Origin: Longimicrobium sp.
GTDB lineage: Bacteria > Gemmatimonadota > Gemmatimonadetes > Longimicrobiales > Longimicrobiaceae
NCBI GenBank assembly: GCA_036389135.1
Contig: DASVQP010000008.1
Span: 1-57,677 of the forward strand
Direction: 5' to 3'
Length of the DNA stretch: 57,677 bases
A program made the position numbers and the translations under genes. The notes beneath the pieces are model-generated. The model was given only the letters and a program-made list of their open reading frames with translations. It searched no databases and was not told the DNA's origin. Below, in pieces: positions 38,111 to 47,973 of this stretch (position 1 is its first letter; every line of letters begins with the position of its first letter).

Positions 38111-39401
38111 CGCCGCCGCGGCGCTCCTGCTGGGCGCCGCCGCGTGCGCTCCGCCCCCAGCCGCACCCGGTCCGCTCCCCGCGCCGCTCCCGCCCGCCGC
38201 GCCCCCGGCCGCACCGCCGCTGGCGCCTCCGGCGCCCCCGGCCCGGGTCCCCGACGCCGTCACCACGCTGGCGACGCCGGTGCGCGTGGGGCTGGTGGTG
38301 GACAGCGCATCCGTCGAAGTGGGCGCGGACGACCGCTTCATGGTGCGCACCGCGGATGGGCGCGTGGTGGCGCGGGTGAACTCGGGCGAGACCGTGCGCT
38401 TCTCCTCCGCCGCCGACGGCATCAGCCTGCGCACCAGCGGCGGGCAGACGCAGTCCGGACTTCGCGCGCCGCTGACCGTCGAAGCGCCCGAGGGGATCCT
38501 GCGGCTGCGCAACAACCCGTACCGCGGCGTCTTCCTGGTGCAGCAGAGCCCGCGCGGCGGCATCACGCTCGTGAACCGCCTGGACATGGAGAGCTACCTC
38601 CTCGGCGTGGTGCCGAAGGAGCTCGGGCGCGTCACGCCAGACATCATGGAAGCCGCCAAGGCGCAGGCCGTCGCCGCGCGCACCTACGCCGTCCGCTACC
38701 TCGGGCGCCGCAGCACGCAGGGCTTCGACGTGTACGCGACGGTCGAGGACCAGGTGTACGGCGGCGTAACGGGCGAGACGCCGCTGATCTCCGAGGCCGT
38801 GCTTGGGACGGTCGGCGAGGTGATGCAGTACAACGGCCAGCCGATCGTCGCCTACTACCACTCGACCTGCGCGGGCCGCACCGCCGCCATCGACGAGGTG
38901 TGGAACGAGGGTCCGATCCCGTACCTCGTCTCGGTGGTGGACGTGAACCCCGCGACGGGCGAGGCCTACGACCGCAGCTCCTCGCGCTTCACCTGGACGG
39001 AGCGGTGGACGGGTCCGCAGCTTGTCTCCACGCTCAACAAGACGCTCGCGGACTCGCTGCGCGGGCGCCGCATCACCCGCGTGACCGACATGCGCGTCCT
39101 CACGCGCACCCCCTCCGGCCGCGTGCGCGCGATGGCCATCGACACGGACGCCGGGCGCTTCACCGTCGGCCGGGACCGCGTGCGCTGGATCCTGACGCCG
39201 ATGCGCGGCGGCATCCTGAACTCCTCCAAGTTCGACGTCCGCATGAGCCCTGACGGCGGCGCGGTCATCGAGGGCGGCGGCTGGGGCCACGGGATCGGGA
39301 TGTGCCAGGTCGGCGCCATGGGCCGCGCCCGCGCCGGCCAGAACTACCGCACCATCCTGCGCGCGTACTACCCGGGAACGGAAATCCGAAAGGTCTACTG
39401 A
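38094..39401 (+). CDS. SpoIID/LytB domain protein, lipoprotein
   Basis: A 435-residue exported protein with signal and lipobox (LLLGAAAC, Cys about 17), a Pro/Ala-rich tether (to about 55), a small SPOR-like or sandwich domain (about 65-160), and the SpoIID domain: [42 protein letters not shown], and [17 protein letters not shown]. SpoIID of Bacillus is a lytic transglycosylase acting on denuded glycan strands. In a Gram-negative it would act on peptidoglycan in the periplasm. The GTG at 38094 has GAGG 7 bases upstream and lies inside the end of hemL. Confidence 0.88.
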
Positions 39402-39411
39402 CGAAAAGCGG

Positions 39412-39507
39412 TTCACACAGAGACACAGAGAACAACAGAAAGCCACAAAGGAAACCAGGTTTGTTGTTCTCCGATTCTTTTTGTGTTTCTCTGTGTCTCC
39501 GTGTGAG
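39412..39507. repeat. Palindromic repeat, CACACAGAG family, copy 4
   Basis: TTCACACAGAGACACAGAG and, 70 bases later, CTCTGTGTCTCCGTGTGAG. The centre between the arms has its own GGTTTGTTGTTC/GAACAACAG pairing. Confidence 0.8.
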
Positions 39508-39555
39508 ATGCAGTTCAGCGATGTTCTACGCACTAACGCACTTACGCACTCCTCG

Positions 39556-40209
39556 ATGCTTCGCGCCGCACCCATCACCCTCGCCCTCGCGCTGCTCGCC
39601 GCGGCCCCAGCGGCTGCCCAGCAGTTCGGGCTGCGCGCGCTGGAGTTCCAGGGGTTCGGGGCGTCGCTGTACCAGGTGGTACCCGCGCGCAGCGAAGCCA
39701 CGACGGGCCTCCACCTGAACGCGTACCTTGGAAGGCTGGCACCGCGGGTGCGGGTGTCGCCCTCGATGACCTTCTGGGCCACGGAGCTGCGCGATCAGGA
39801 GGTCAGCCACGTGCGGCAGCGGGTGGAGGAGCTGTGCGAGGCGGGCGGCACCCCGTGCCCCGGGCTGGACCTGGGCGAGGTGGACATCAGCGACCTGTCC
39901 ATCGATCTGGACGCGAGGTACCTGGTGGGCGGGCCGCTCCGGGTGCAGCCCTACGTGGGGCTGGGCGCCGGGCTCCACCTGGTGAACGGCGGCGGCGACT
40001 TCATCGACAACACCTTCGTGGAAGAGATCTTGGACGCCATCACACCGGGGATCAACGCCATGGCGGGCGTGGAGTTCCCCATCGGCCGCCTGCGCATCCA
40101 CGGCGAGGCGCGCGCCGTGCTGGCCGGCGGCGTCAACTGGTTCGGCGCGGGCATCGGCGGGAGCATCGTCCTCCCCGAGCGCCGCGCGCCCGCGGAGGTG
40201 CGCCCGTGA
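39556..40209 (+). CDS. Outer-membrane beta-barrel-like protein
   Basis: A 217-residue exported protein (signal MLRAAPITLALALLAAAPAAAQ). The mature part has alternating hydrophobic strands typical of small OmpA/porin-like barrels (VRVSPSMTFWATELRD, LSIDLDARYLVGG, RVQPYVGLGAGLHLVNG, INAMAGVEFPIGRLRIHGEARAVLAGG). One CEAGGTPCPG loop may hold a disulfide. ATG 39556 is chosen for the signal. Gfo/Idh-type oxidoreductase overlaps its end by 4 bases (GTGA). Confidence 0.75.
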   Translation: MLRAAPITLALALLAAAPAAAQQFGLRALEFQGFGASLYQVVPARSEATTGLHLNAYLGRLAPRVRVSPSMTFWATELRDQEVSHVRQRVEELCEAGGTPCPGLDLGEVDISDLSIDLDARYLVGGPLRVQPYVGLGAGLHLVNGGGDFIDNTFVEEILDAITPGINAMAGVEFPIGRLRIHGEARAVLAGGVNWFGAGIGGSIVLPERRAPAEVRP

Positions 40210-41216
40210 CCCCGCGCGGCAACGTGCGCGTGGCGGTGCTGGGCGCGGGCGCCATCGCGCAGGTGGTGCATCTCCCCATCCTCACGCGCATGCGCGGCGT
40301 CGAAGTGGCCGCCGTCGCGGACAAGGACCCGCGCACCGCCCGCACCATCGCCGAGCGCTTCGGCGTGGCGGGCGGCGCGCGCGACACCGACGAAGTCCTG
40401 GCCGACGACACCGTGGACGCCGTGGTGGTCTGCACCCCCAGCAACCGCCACGAGGAAAACGTCGTGGATGCGCTTCGCGCGGGGAAGTTCGTCCTGTGCG
40501 AGAAGCCGCTCGCCCTCACCGCCGCCGGAGTGGAGCGGGTGCTGGCCGAGGAGGGCGCCGAGGGGCGGCTGCAGGTGGCGATGAACCAGCGCTTCCGCGC
40601 CGATGCCCGCGCCATCCGCTCATTCGTGCAGAGCGGCGAGCTGGGCGACGTCTTCTACCTCAAGGCGGGGTGGCTGAACCGCGCGCAGCCGCGCGGCCGC
40701 ACCTGGCGCGAGAGCAAGGCGGCGGCGGGCGGCGGCGCCTTCATGGACCTCGGCATCCAGATGCTCGACCTGGCGCTCTGGATCCTTGACCACCCGAAAG
40801 CCGAGCGCATCTCGGCCCAGATGCACCGCCCGGCCGGCAGCGAGGTGGAGGATGCCGCGGCCCTCCTGTTGCGTCTGGAGGGCGACCGCGTGATCAACCT
40901 GGAGGCGAGCTGGAACCTGCTTTCCGCGCGCGACCGCCAGTTCCTGCACGTGCTCGGCTCGGCCGGCTCCGCGTCGCTTTCGCCGCTGGCGGTGTACCGC
41001 GAGATGTCCACGGGCCTCACCGAGGTTACGCCGCAGCTCCCCCCGGGCCGCGAGAACCTGTTCACCGCCTCGTACCGCAGCGAGCTGCAGCACTTCGTGG
41101 AGGTGGTGCGCGGCGAACAGCCGCCGGACTCGTCCGCCCGCGAGCACGTGCAGCTCCTGAGGCTGGTGGAAGCCGCTTACCGATCAGCGGAGGAACGCCG
41201 GGAGGTGGTGCCGTAA
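40206..41216 (+). CDS. Gfo/Idh/MocA family oxidoreductase
   Basis: NAD(P)-dependent oxidoreductase of 336 residues; usual substrates are sugars or inositols, but the specificity cannot be told. Rossmann N-terminus VAVLGAGAIAQVVHLPIL, followed by VVCTPSNRHEENVVDALRAGKFVLCEKPLALT, which contains the family EKP motif with the catalytic Lys. The C-terminal half shows GGGAFMDLGIQMLDLALWILDHP, where the conserved His is replaced by Gln (DLGIQ rather than DxGxH), an oddity for an active dehydrogenase. GTG start, coupled to the barrel gene before it. Confidence 0.87.
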   Translation: MTPRGNVRVAVLGAGAIAQVVHLPILTRMRGVEVAAVADKDPRTARTIAERFGVAGGARDTDEVLADDTVDAVVVCTPSNRHEENVVDALRAGKFVLCEKPLALTAAGVERVLAEEGAEGRLQVAMNQRFRADARAIRSFVQSGELGDVFYLKAGWLNRAQPRGRTWRESKAAAGGGAFMDLGIQMLDLALWILDHPKAERISAQMHRPAGSEVEDAAALLLRLEGDRVINLEASWNLLSARDRQFLHVLGSAGSASLSPLAVYREMSTGLTEVTPQLPPGRENLFTASYRSELQHFVEVVRGEQPPDSSAREHVQLLRLVEAAYRSAEERREVVP

Positions 41217-41218
41217 GG

Positions 41219-41286
41219 AAGTGCTAAGTGCTGAGTGCTAAGTGCTAAGTGAGGAGTTCAGGACTTAGCACTTAGCACTCAGGACT
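41219..41286. repeat. Inverted heptamer array before the ferritin-like gene
   Basis: Left arm AAGTGCT repeated four times with small changes, right arm GACTTAGCACTTAGCACT and AGGACT. Same heptamers as the 27.3-kb array. Confidence 0.85.
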
Positions 41287-41320
41287 CTCTGGACCACAAA
41301 CGCTTACCGTGGGAGGAACA

Positions 41321-41746
41321 ATGTCGGATGTGAAGGCGCTGATCGATGGGCTGAACGAAGACCTGGCGGCCGAATACCAGGCCGTGATCCTGTACCGGAC
41401 CTACGCCGCGCTGGTGACGGGCCCCAACCGGCAGGAGCTGCGCGATTTCTTTGAGGCTGAGATCCCGGACGAGCTGGGCCACGCCGCCCTTCTGGCCGAC
41501 AAGATCGTCGCGCTCGGTGGCACGCCCACGGTGGTGCCTGCGCCCGTGCCGATGGCCAGGAACAACCGTGAGATGCTGGAGAACGCCCTGCAGGGCGAGG
41601 TCGACACCATCGAGCGTTACACCCGCCGCATCGAGCAAGCGGAGGCCGTGGGCGAGATCGCCATCAAGATTCAGCTCGAGGACCTGATCGTGGACGAGAG
41701 CACCCACCGCGACACCATCCGCCGCATGCTGATGGACTGGCGGTAG
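41321..41746 (+). CDS. Ferritin-like protein (bacterioferritin/DPS-type four-helix)
   Basis: A 141-residue four-helix-bundle protein. Metal-ligand candidates: Glu18 in DLAAEYQAV, Glu51 and His54 in PDELGHAAL, Glu98 in DTIERYTRR, Glu126 and His129 in VDESTHRDT. The ExxH pairs match ferritin-like diiron sites. It may store or oxidise iron, or simply be a member of the broader ferritin-like family. GGAGG lies 4-8 bases before the ATG. It has its own strong terminator. Confidence 0.85.
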   Translation: MSDVKALIDGLNEDLAAEYQAVILYRTYAALVTGPNRQELRDFFEAEIPDELGHAALLADKIVALGGTPTVVPAPVPMARNNREMLENALQGEVDTIERYTRRIEQAEAVGEIAIKIQLEDLIVDESTHRDTIRRMLMDWR

Positions 41747-41772
41747 GCGCGTCGCGCCGGCAGAACGAACGA

Positions 41773-41806
41773 AAGGGCGGCCCCGGTGTGGGGCCGCCCT
41801 TCTTTC
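41773..41806 (+). terminator. Rho-independent terminator of the ferritin-like gene
   Basis: AAGGGCGGCCCC and GGGGCCGCCCTT pair perfectly around a 5-base loop; CTTTCT follows. Twenty-six bases past the stop. Confidence 0.85.
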
Positions 41807-41822
41807 TGGCGGTCGTGATCGC

Positions 41823-41876
41823 CCGGGGGATGAATCCCCCAACTGGAACCACGGGAAGACCGCTGAAGCGGTCTCG
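41823..41876 (+). repeat. TGAA double-hairpin element, copy 10
   Basis: Hairpin 1 GGGGGA-TGAA-TCCCCC, linker AACTGGAACCACGGGA, hairpin 2 AGACCGC-TGAA-GCGGTCT. Confidence 0.8.
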
Positions 41877-41909
41877 AGTGCCGCCGGTTGCGGTGCAGCC
41901 CCGTGACAC

Positions 41910-41929
41910 GGGCGCGATGAATCGCGCCC
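41910..41929 (+). repeat. Single TGAA hairpin with CCTAC tail, copy 7
   Basis: Stem GGGCGCGA around TGAA; follows double hairpin copy 10 with the same spacing as copies 3/3 near 11.2 kb. Confidence 0.8.
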
Positions 41930-41961
41930 CTACGAGATCTGCGCGCCTGGCAACGACATAC

Positions 41962-42045
41962 GCCCCCTCTCCCGATAACAGAGGGCACAGCCCTCTCCTG
42001 TTATCGCGAGAGGGGCAGGCGAGTGTAACGAGCCGGGGGTGAGGG
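41962..42045. repeat. GATAACAGG-type palindromic repeat, copy 2
   Basis: CCCTCTCCCGATAACAG and CTCCTGTTATCGCGAGAGG pair, with tail CGAGTGTAACGAGCCGGGGG as in copy 1. It ends just before the hppA stop, so it could act as its terminator. Confidence 0.7.
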
Positions 42046-42072
42046 TCCCTGGGGCTGGGGGTAGGGGGCCCT

Positions 42073-44280
<2,208 letters not shown>

Positions 44281-44420
44281 GTGAACGGTGTTGGGGCTAC
44301 TGAAAAAAAGGACGCGCCCGCTTGCACACCCGTCCGGCCGCCGTGGGGCAGGGGAGGGGGCGCACAGCGCGGGCGCCGTGACGCGCGCGATAGGATGGCT
44401 GAAAGAAGCCGGAAGCGCAA

Positions 44421-44455
44421 GCGGGCCGGGCACGGAAACTCCGCGCCCGGCCCGC
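44421..44455 (-). terminator. GC-rich hairpin after the permease gene
   Basis: GCGGGCCGGGC and GCCCGGCCCGC (11-base perfect stem) lie 22 bases past the permease stop. The tail TTGCGCTT is only moderately U-rich. Confidence 0.5.
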
Positions 44456-44476
44456 CTTCAACGTGTCACGAACGGC

Positions 44477-46075
44477 TCAGACGCCGTCCTTGTCGTCCGT
44501 GTACGTGGGGCGCGGGGGCTCCTGCAGCCCGCCGTGGGCCTCGTCGCCCGTCAGCTGCACCACGCTGTGCCTGCGGCCGTACAGGAAGTAGATCAGCATC
44601 CCGATCGCCAGCCAGATGAAGAGCCGCGTCCACGCCTCGGTCGGCAGCCCCGTCATCAGGTACAGGCACGACGCGATCCCCAGGATGGGGAAGAGCGGCA
44701 CGAACGGCGTCTTGAACGGGCGCGGGCGGTTGGGCTCCTTCACGCGCAGGTACCACACGCCGCCGCACACGATGCAGAAGGCCAGCAGCGTGCCGATCGA
44801 CACCAGGTGGCCCAGCTCCGATACGTCGAAGAAGCCGGCCAGCAGCGCGCACACGGTGCCCACCAGCATGCTGCTGATGTGGGGCGTGCGGAAGCGCGGG
44901 TGAAGGCGGCTGAACAGCGGCGGAAGGAGGCCGTCGCGCGACATCGTGTAGAAGATGCGCGGCTGGCTCATGAGCATCACCAGCATCACCGACGAGAGAC
45001 CGGCGATCGCGCCGATCTTGATCCACGGCGCCAGCCAGGTGTACCCCGTCGCGTCGATGGCCACGGCGATCGGCTCGCCCACATTGAGGCGCGGGTACTC
45101 CACGATCCCCGTCATGATCCCCGACACCAGGATGTACAGCACGGTGCAGATGATCAGCGACCCCAGGATGCCGATGGGCATGTCCCGCTGGGGATTCTTT
45201 GCTTCCTGCGCCGTGGTGGACACCGCGTCGAAGCCGATGTAGGCGAAGAAGATGACGCCGCCCGCCGCGATGATGCCGTTGAAGCCGTACGTCCCCGGGC
45301 CGGTGCTGGCCGGGATGAAGGGCGTCCAGTGGTCCACCGTCTGGCCCCAGTGCGTGAGCACGTAGTAGCCGCCCGCCAGGATGAACGCCGTCACCACGCC
45401 CAGCTTGATGAGCACCGCCGCGTTGTTGAAGCGGGCCGACTCCTTGATCCCCACCACCAGCAGCACCGTCACCGCGAAGATGCCGATCGCCGCGATGGCG
45501 TTGAAGCCGCCGTTCGCCTGCGGCAGGGTGTTGATGTCCACCCCCTGCTTGGAGAGCGACTCGGCCAGCGCCGCCGTCTTGCGCACCCACGTCTCGGAGC
45601 CGGGCGCCTGCACCAGCTCTCCCGGAGGCGAGGTGAGGCTGGGGGGGAGCACGACCCCCAGGTCACGCAAAAAGGAGTTGACGTACCCCGACCACCCCGC
45701 CGCCACCGTCGCCGCTCCGAACAGGTACTCCAGGATCAGGTCCCACCCGATGATCCACGCGATCAGCTCGCCCAGCGTGGCGTACCCGTAGGTGTACGCG
45801 GAGCCGGCGATGGGGATCATGGCCGCGAACTCTGCGTAGCACAGGCCGGCGAAGACGCACGCGATCCCCGCGAAGACGAACGCCAGCACGATGGCGGGCC
45901 CGGCATGCTGTGCGGCCGCGGTCCCGGTGAGCACGAAGATACCGGTTCCGATGATCGCCCCGATCCCCAGCGAGACCAGGTTCAGCGGTCCCAGCTCGCG
46001 TTTCAGCGCGTGCTCGCCCTCCGCGGTTGCGTCCGCCTGCAACTGGTCGATGTTCTTGCGGGCGAAATAGTTCAT
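44477..46075 (-). CDS. APC family amino acid permease
   Basis: Inner-membrane amino acid transporter of 532 residues with about 12 membrane helices. Family signatures: the unwound helix 1 LVSLGIGAIIGTGIFVLTGTAA, EFAAMIPIAGSAYTYGYATLGELIAWIIGWDLILEY, and helix 6 FFAYIGFDAVSTTAQEAKNPQRDMPIGI. The pattern is of the cationic amino acid transporter (YfnA/CAT-like) subgroup. Between helices 3 and 4 is a loop of about 65 residues, larger than usual. GGAG is 5 bases before the ATG. It is divergent from the DHH gene and upstream of hppA on the same strand. Confidence 0.92.
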   Translation of the reverse strand: MNYFARKNIDQLQADATAEGEHALKRELGPLNLVSLGIGAIIGTGIFVLTGTAAAQHAGPAIVLAFVFAGIACVFAGLCYAEFAAMIPIAGSAYTYGYATLGELIAWIIGWDLILEYLFGAATVAAGWSGYVNSFLRDLGVVLPPSLTSPPGELVQAPGSETWVRKTAALAESLSKQGVDINTLPQANGGFNAIAAIGIFAVTVLLVVGIKESARFNNAAVLIKLGVVTAFILAGGYYVLTHWGQTVDHWTPFIPASTGPGTYGFNGIIAAGGVIFFAYIGFDAVSTTAQEAKNPQRDMPIGILGSLIICTVLYILVSGIMTGIVEYPRLNVGEPIAVAIDATGYTWLAPWIKIGAIAGLSSVMLVMLMSQPRIFYTMSRDGLLPPLFSRLHPRFRTPHISSMLVGTVCALLAGFFDVSELGHLVSIGTLLAFCIVCGGVWYLRVKEPNRPRPFKTPFVPLFPILGIASCLYLMTGLPTEAWTRLFIWLAIGMLIYFLYGRRHSVVQLTGDEAHGGLQEPPRPTYTDDKDGV

Positions 46076-46327
46076 GGCTGCTCCGGTCTGGGCGGAACCG
46101 CGTCCGCGGTGGGGATGGATACAGGCGCGCCGGGACCACGGGGCGCGAGTGGAGCTACTCTGGGTTTCGCGCAATGTAACGCCCGTGTGGCGCCGGTCAA
46201 GCGCTCGTTCGGCTCTTTGCGCCCAACATGTACGCCGCGACGGTTGCGGCGGGCCGCGCGGGGGCGTACCATCCACGCGCTGCACCGGGGGCGATCCCGC
46301 CCCGCGTACGCCCTGCGCCCGCCGCTG

Positions 46328-47344
46328 ATGCCGAGCCACGACCTCCTCGCCGTTCCCGAATCGCGCGCATTCCCGCTGCGGCGCGTCCTCCAGCGCCTCC
46401 TCGCGGCCCGCCGCGTGGTGCTGGTGACCCACGTGGGCGCGGACGGCGACGGCAGCGGCTCGCAGGCGGCCCTCGCGGCCTGGCTGGAGTCGCGCGGCAT
46501 CGAGGTGGCCATCGTCAACCCCACCCCCTTCCCGGACCTCTTCCGCTTCTGCCTGCACCGGCAGGACGTGGTGGCGGAGATGGGGACGCCGGAGGGCGAG
46601 GCCGCCCTGGCCGAAGCCGACCTGTTCGTCGTGCTGGACACCTCGGAGCCGCCGCGCGTGGGCGCCCTGGCCGAGCGACTCCCGCCGGACCGCACCCTGG
46701 TGGTGGACCATCACCCGGCCGGCAGCGAGGTGGTGGGCGACACCGCCGTTCAGGACCCCTCCGCCGGCGCCACCGGCGAGATGGTGTACGACCTGATCAC
46801 GCTGGCGGGCGACGCCGTGCCGCACGCCTCGGCGCTGGGGGCGTACGTGGCGATCGTGAGCGACACCGGCTCCTTTCGCTACTCCAACACCACCCCGCGC
46901 ATCCACGCCGTCGCCGCGGAGCTCCTGGGCCGCGGCATCGACACGGAGGTGGTGTACCGCCGCATGTTCGCCACCGCGCCGCTGCGCCGCCTGGAGCTGC
47001 TGCGCGAGGCCCTGGCCACCCTGCGCACCGACCCTGAGGCGCGCATCGCCTGGATGACGGTGCGTGCCGACACCGCCACGCGCCTGGGCGCCACGGGCGA
47101 GGACTTCGACGGCCTCATCGAGCACGTGCGCTCCATCGAGGGCACCGAGGTGGCGATGCTCTTCCGCGAGACGGGCGAGGGCGACACCAAAGTCTCCTTC
47201 CGCTCCAACGGCGCGGCGGACGTCAACCGCCTGGCCCGGCGCTTCGGCGGGGGCGGGCACGTAAAGGCCGCCGGCGCGCTGATCCCCGGCGGCATCGACG
47301 AGGTCGCCCCTCCCGTCCTGGCCGCCGCCCGCAGCGCCGGCTGA
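46328..47344 (+). CDS. DHH/DHHA1 phosphoesterase, NrnA-like
   Basis: A 338-residue cytoplasmic phosphoesterase of the NrnA (nanoRNase/pAp phosphatase) type. DHH domain motifs: VTHVGADGDGSGSQ (usual form SHxxPDGDAxGS), VVLDTSE, VDHHPAG and SDTGSFRYSNT; DHHA1 domain with VSFRSNGAADVNRLARRFGGGGHVKAAGA. Metal ligands Asp and His are all present, with Val-Gly replacing the usual Pro in motif I. Likely degrades short RNAs or dephosphorylates pAp. ATG 46328. A strong bidirectional terminator follows. Confidence 0.93.
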   Translation: MPSHDLLAVPESRAFPLRRVLQRLLAARRVVLVTHVGADGDGSGSQAALAAWLESRGIEVAIVNPTPFPDLFRFCLHRQDVVAEMGTPEGEAALAEADLFVVLDTSEPPRVGALAERLPPDRTLVVDHHPAGSEVVGDTAVQDPSAGATGEMVYDLITLAGDAVPHASALGAYVAIVSDTGSFRYSNTTPRIHAVAAELLGRGIDTEVVYRRMFATAPLRRLELLREALATLRTDPEARIAWMTVRADTATRLGATGEDFDGLIEHVRSIEGTEVAMLFRETGEGDTKVSFRSNGAADVNRLARRFGGGGHVKAAGALIPGGIDEVAPPVLAAARSAG

Positions 47345-47359
47345 GCGATGCCCGCGGCA

Positions 47360-47405
47360 AGACGAAGGGGCGCCCCCGCTGCCGGGGGCGCCCCTTCGTC
47401 TTTCC
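47360..47405. terminator. Very long bidirectional terminator hairpin
   Basis: AGACGAAGGGGCGCCCCCG and its exact complement (19-base perfect stem) with a 4-base loop; TTTCC on the plus side and CTTGCC on the minus side. Sits between convergent genes. Confidence 0.88.
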
Positions 47406-47416
47406 CTCCCCCCGGA

Positions 47417-47623
47417 TCAGCGGTAGGGGTGGGCCTTGGCGTAGTTGTACGCGGTGTACGCGGCGATCAGGTGGCAGACCCACCCCAGCAGCCCGCCGGT
47501 GCCGATCCACATCCCCGGCGTCACGATCAGCCAGAAGAGCCCGCGCAGGAACTTGCCGTTGTAGATCTGCCCGATGCCGGGGATCAGGAAGCTCAGGAGA
47601 GCCGCAATGCCAGGATTTCTCAC
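47417..47623 (-). CDS. Small two-helix membrane protein
   Basis: A 68-residue inner-membrane protein resembling the TM2-type family: IAALLSFLIPGIGQIYNGKFLRGLFWLIVTPGMWIGTGGLLGWVCHLI with a GIGQIYNG turn between helices, and an AYNYAK tail. GTG start with GAGGA about 5 bases before it. Function unknown. Confidence 0.75.
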   Translation of the reverse strand: MRNPGIAALLSFLIPGIGQIYNGKFLRGLFWLIVTPGMWIGTGGLLGWVCHLIAAYTAYNYAKAHPYR

Positions 47624-47772
47624 CGTGTCCTCGCTTTCCAGGTGCGTGCGTTACCCGGCCTCTTCCGGGACGAGGTGCGGTACGGTGGGGGAGCGTGGGA
47701 AGTTTCGGGTTCCCACCCCTCCCCCCCGTCCATCCGCGGGTGCCTCCACATCGGGAAACGCGCCGGTCGTAG

Positions 47773-47792
47773 GGGCGCGATTCATCGCGCCC
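47773..47792 (-). repeat. Single TGAA hairpin with CCTAC tail, copy 8
   Basis: Stem GGGCGCGA around TGAA on the minus strand, perfect pairing. Confidence 0.8.
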
Positions 47793-47831
47793 TCCCTTGC
47801 CCCACCTCGACCCCCGCCCCCCGCACCAACC

Positions 47832-47864
47832 CTGTAGGGGCCGCCCCACGTGGCTGCCCGTGCC
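47832..47864 (-). repeat. CTAC-type hairpin, copy 3
   Basis: Plus strand TGTAGGGGCCGCCCCACGTG then GCTGCCCGTGCC. Same module order as in the 7.7- and 34.7-kb clusters. Confidence 0.55.
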
Positions 47865-47902
47865 CGACCCCGCGAGAATCCACGTCCCCTGCAAACGCCA
47901 GC

Positions 47903-47964
47903 GCCCCTCCCCCAGATGGTTTTCGGGGGAGGGGCCGCGAGGTGACGAGCGGGGGAGGGGCCCC
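47903..47964 (-). repeat. Terminator-like repeat module abutting the speA stop, copy 1
   Basis: GCCCCTCCCCC and GGGGGAGGGGC flank an 11-base loop; tail CGAGGTGACGAGCGGGGGAG then GGGCCCC. It ends about 10 bases before the speA stop codon. Confidence 0.7.
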
Positions 47965-47973
47965 GGAGAGGCC

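Larger units (their letters stand above)
41747..42072. other. Repeat-filled stretch between convergent ferritin-like gene and hppA
   Basis: No gene. Order: strong terminator (41773-41806), double hairpin (41823-41876), single TGAA hairpin (41910-41929), GATAACAGG-type repeat (41962-42045) reaching the hppA stop codon. Confidence 0.75.
47624..47973. other. Repeat-filled stretch between the small membrane protein and speA
   Basis: No gene in 350 bases. From about 47640 to 47760 is unassigned, probably the small gene's promoter. Then come a single TGAA hairpin (47773-47792), a CTAC-type hairpin (47832-47864) and the terminator-like module (47903-47964). Confidence 0.65.

Noticed and set aside
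44288-46327. Long plus-strand frame antisense to the permease, joined to the DHH gene
   Set aside because: Shadow frame; the DHH protein begins at the ATG at 46328 where family similarity starts.
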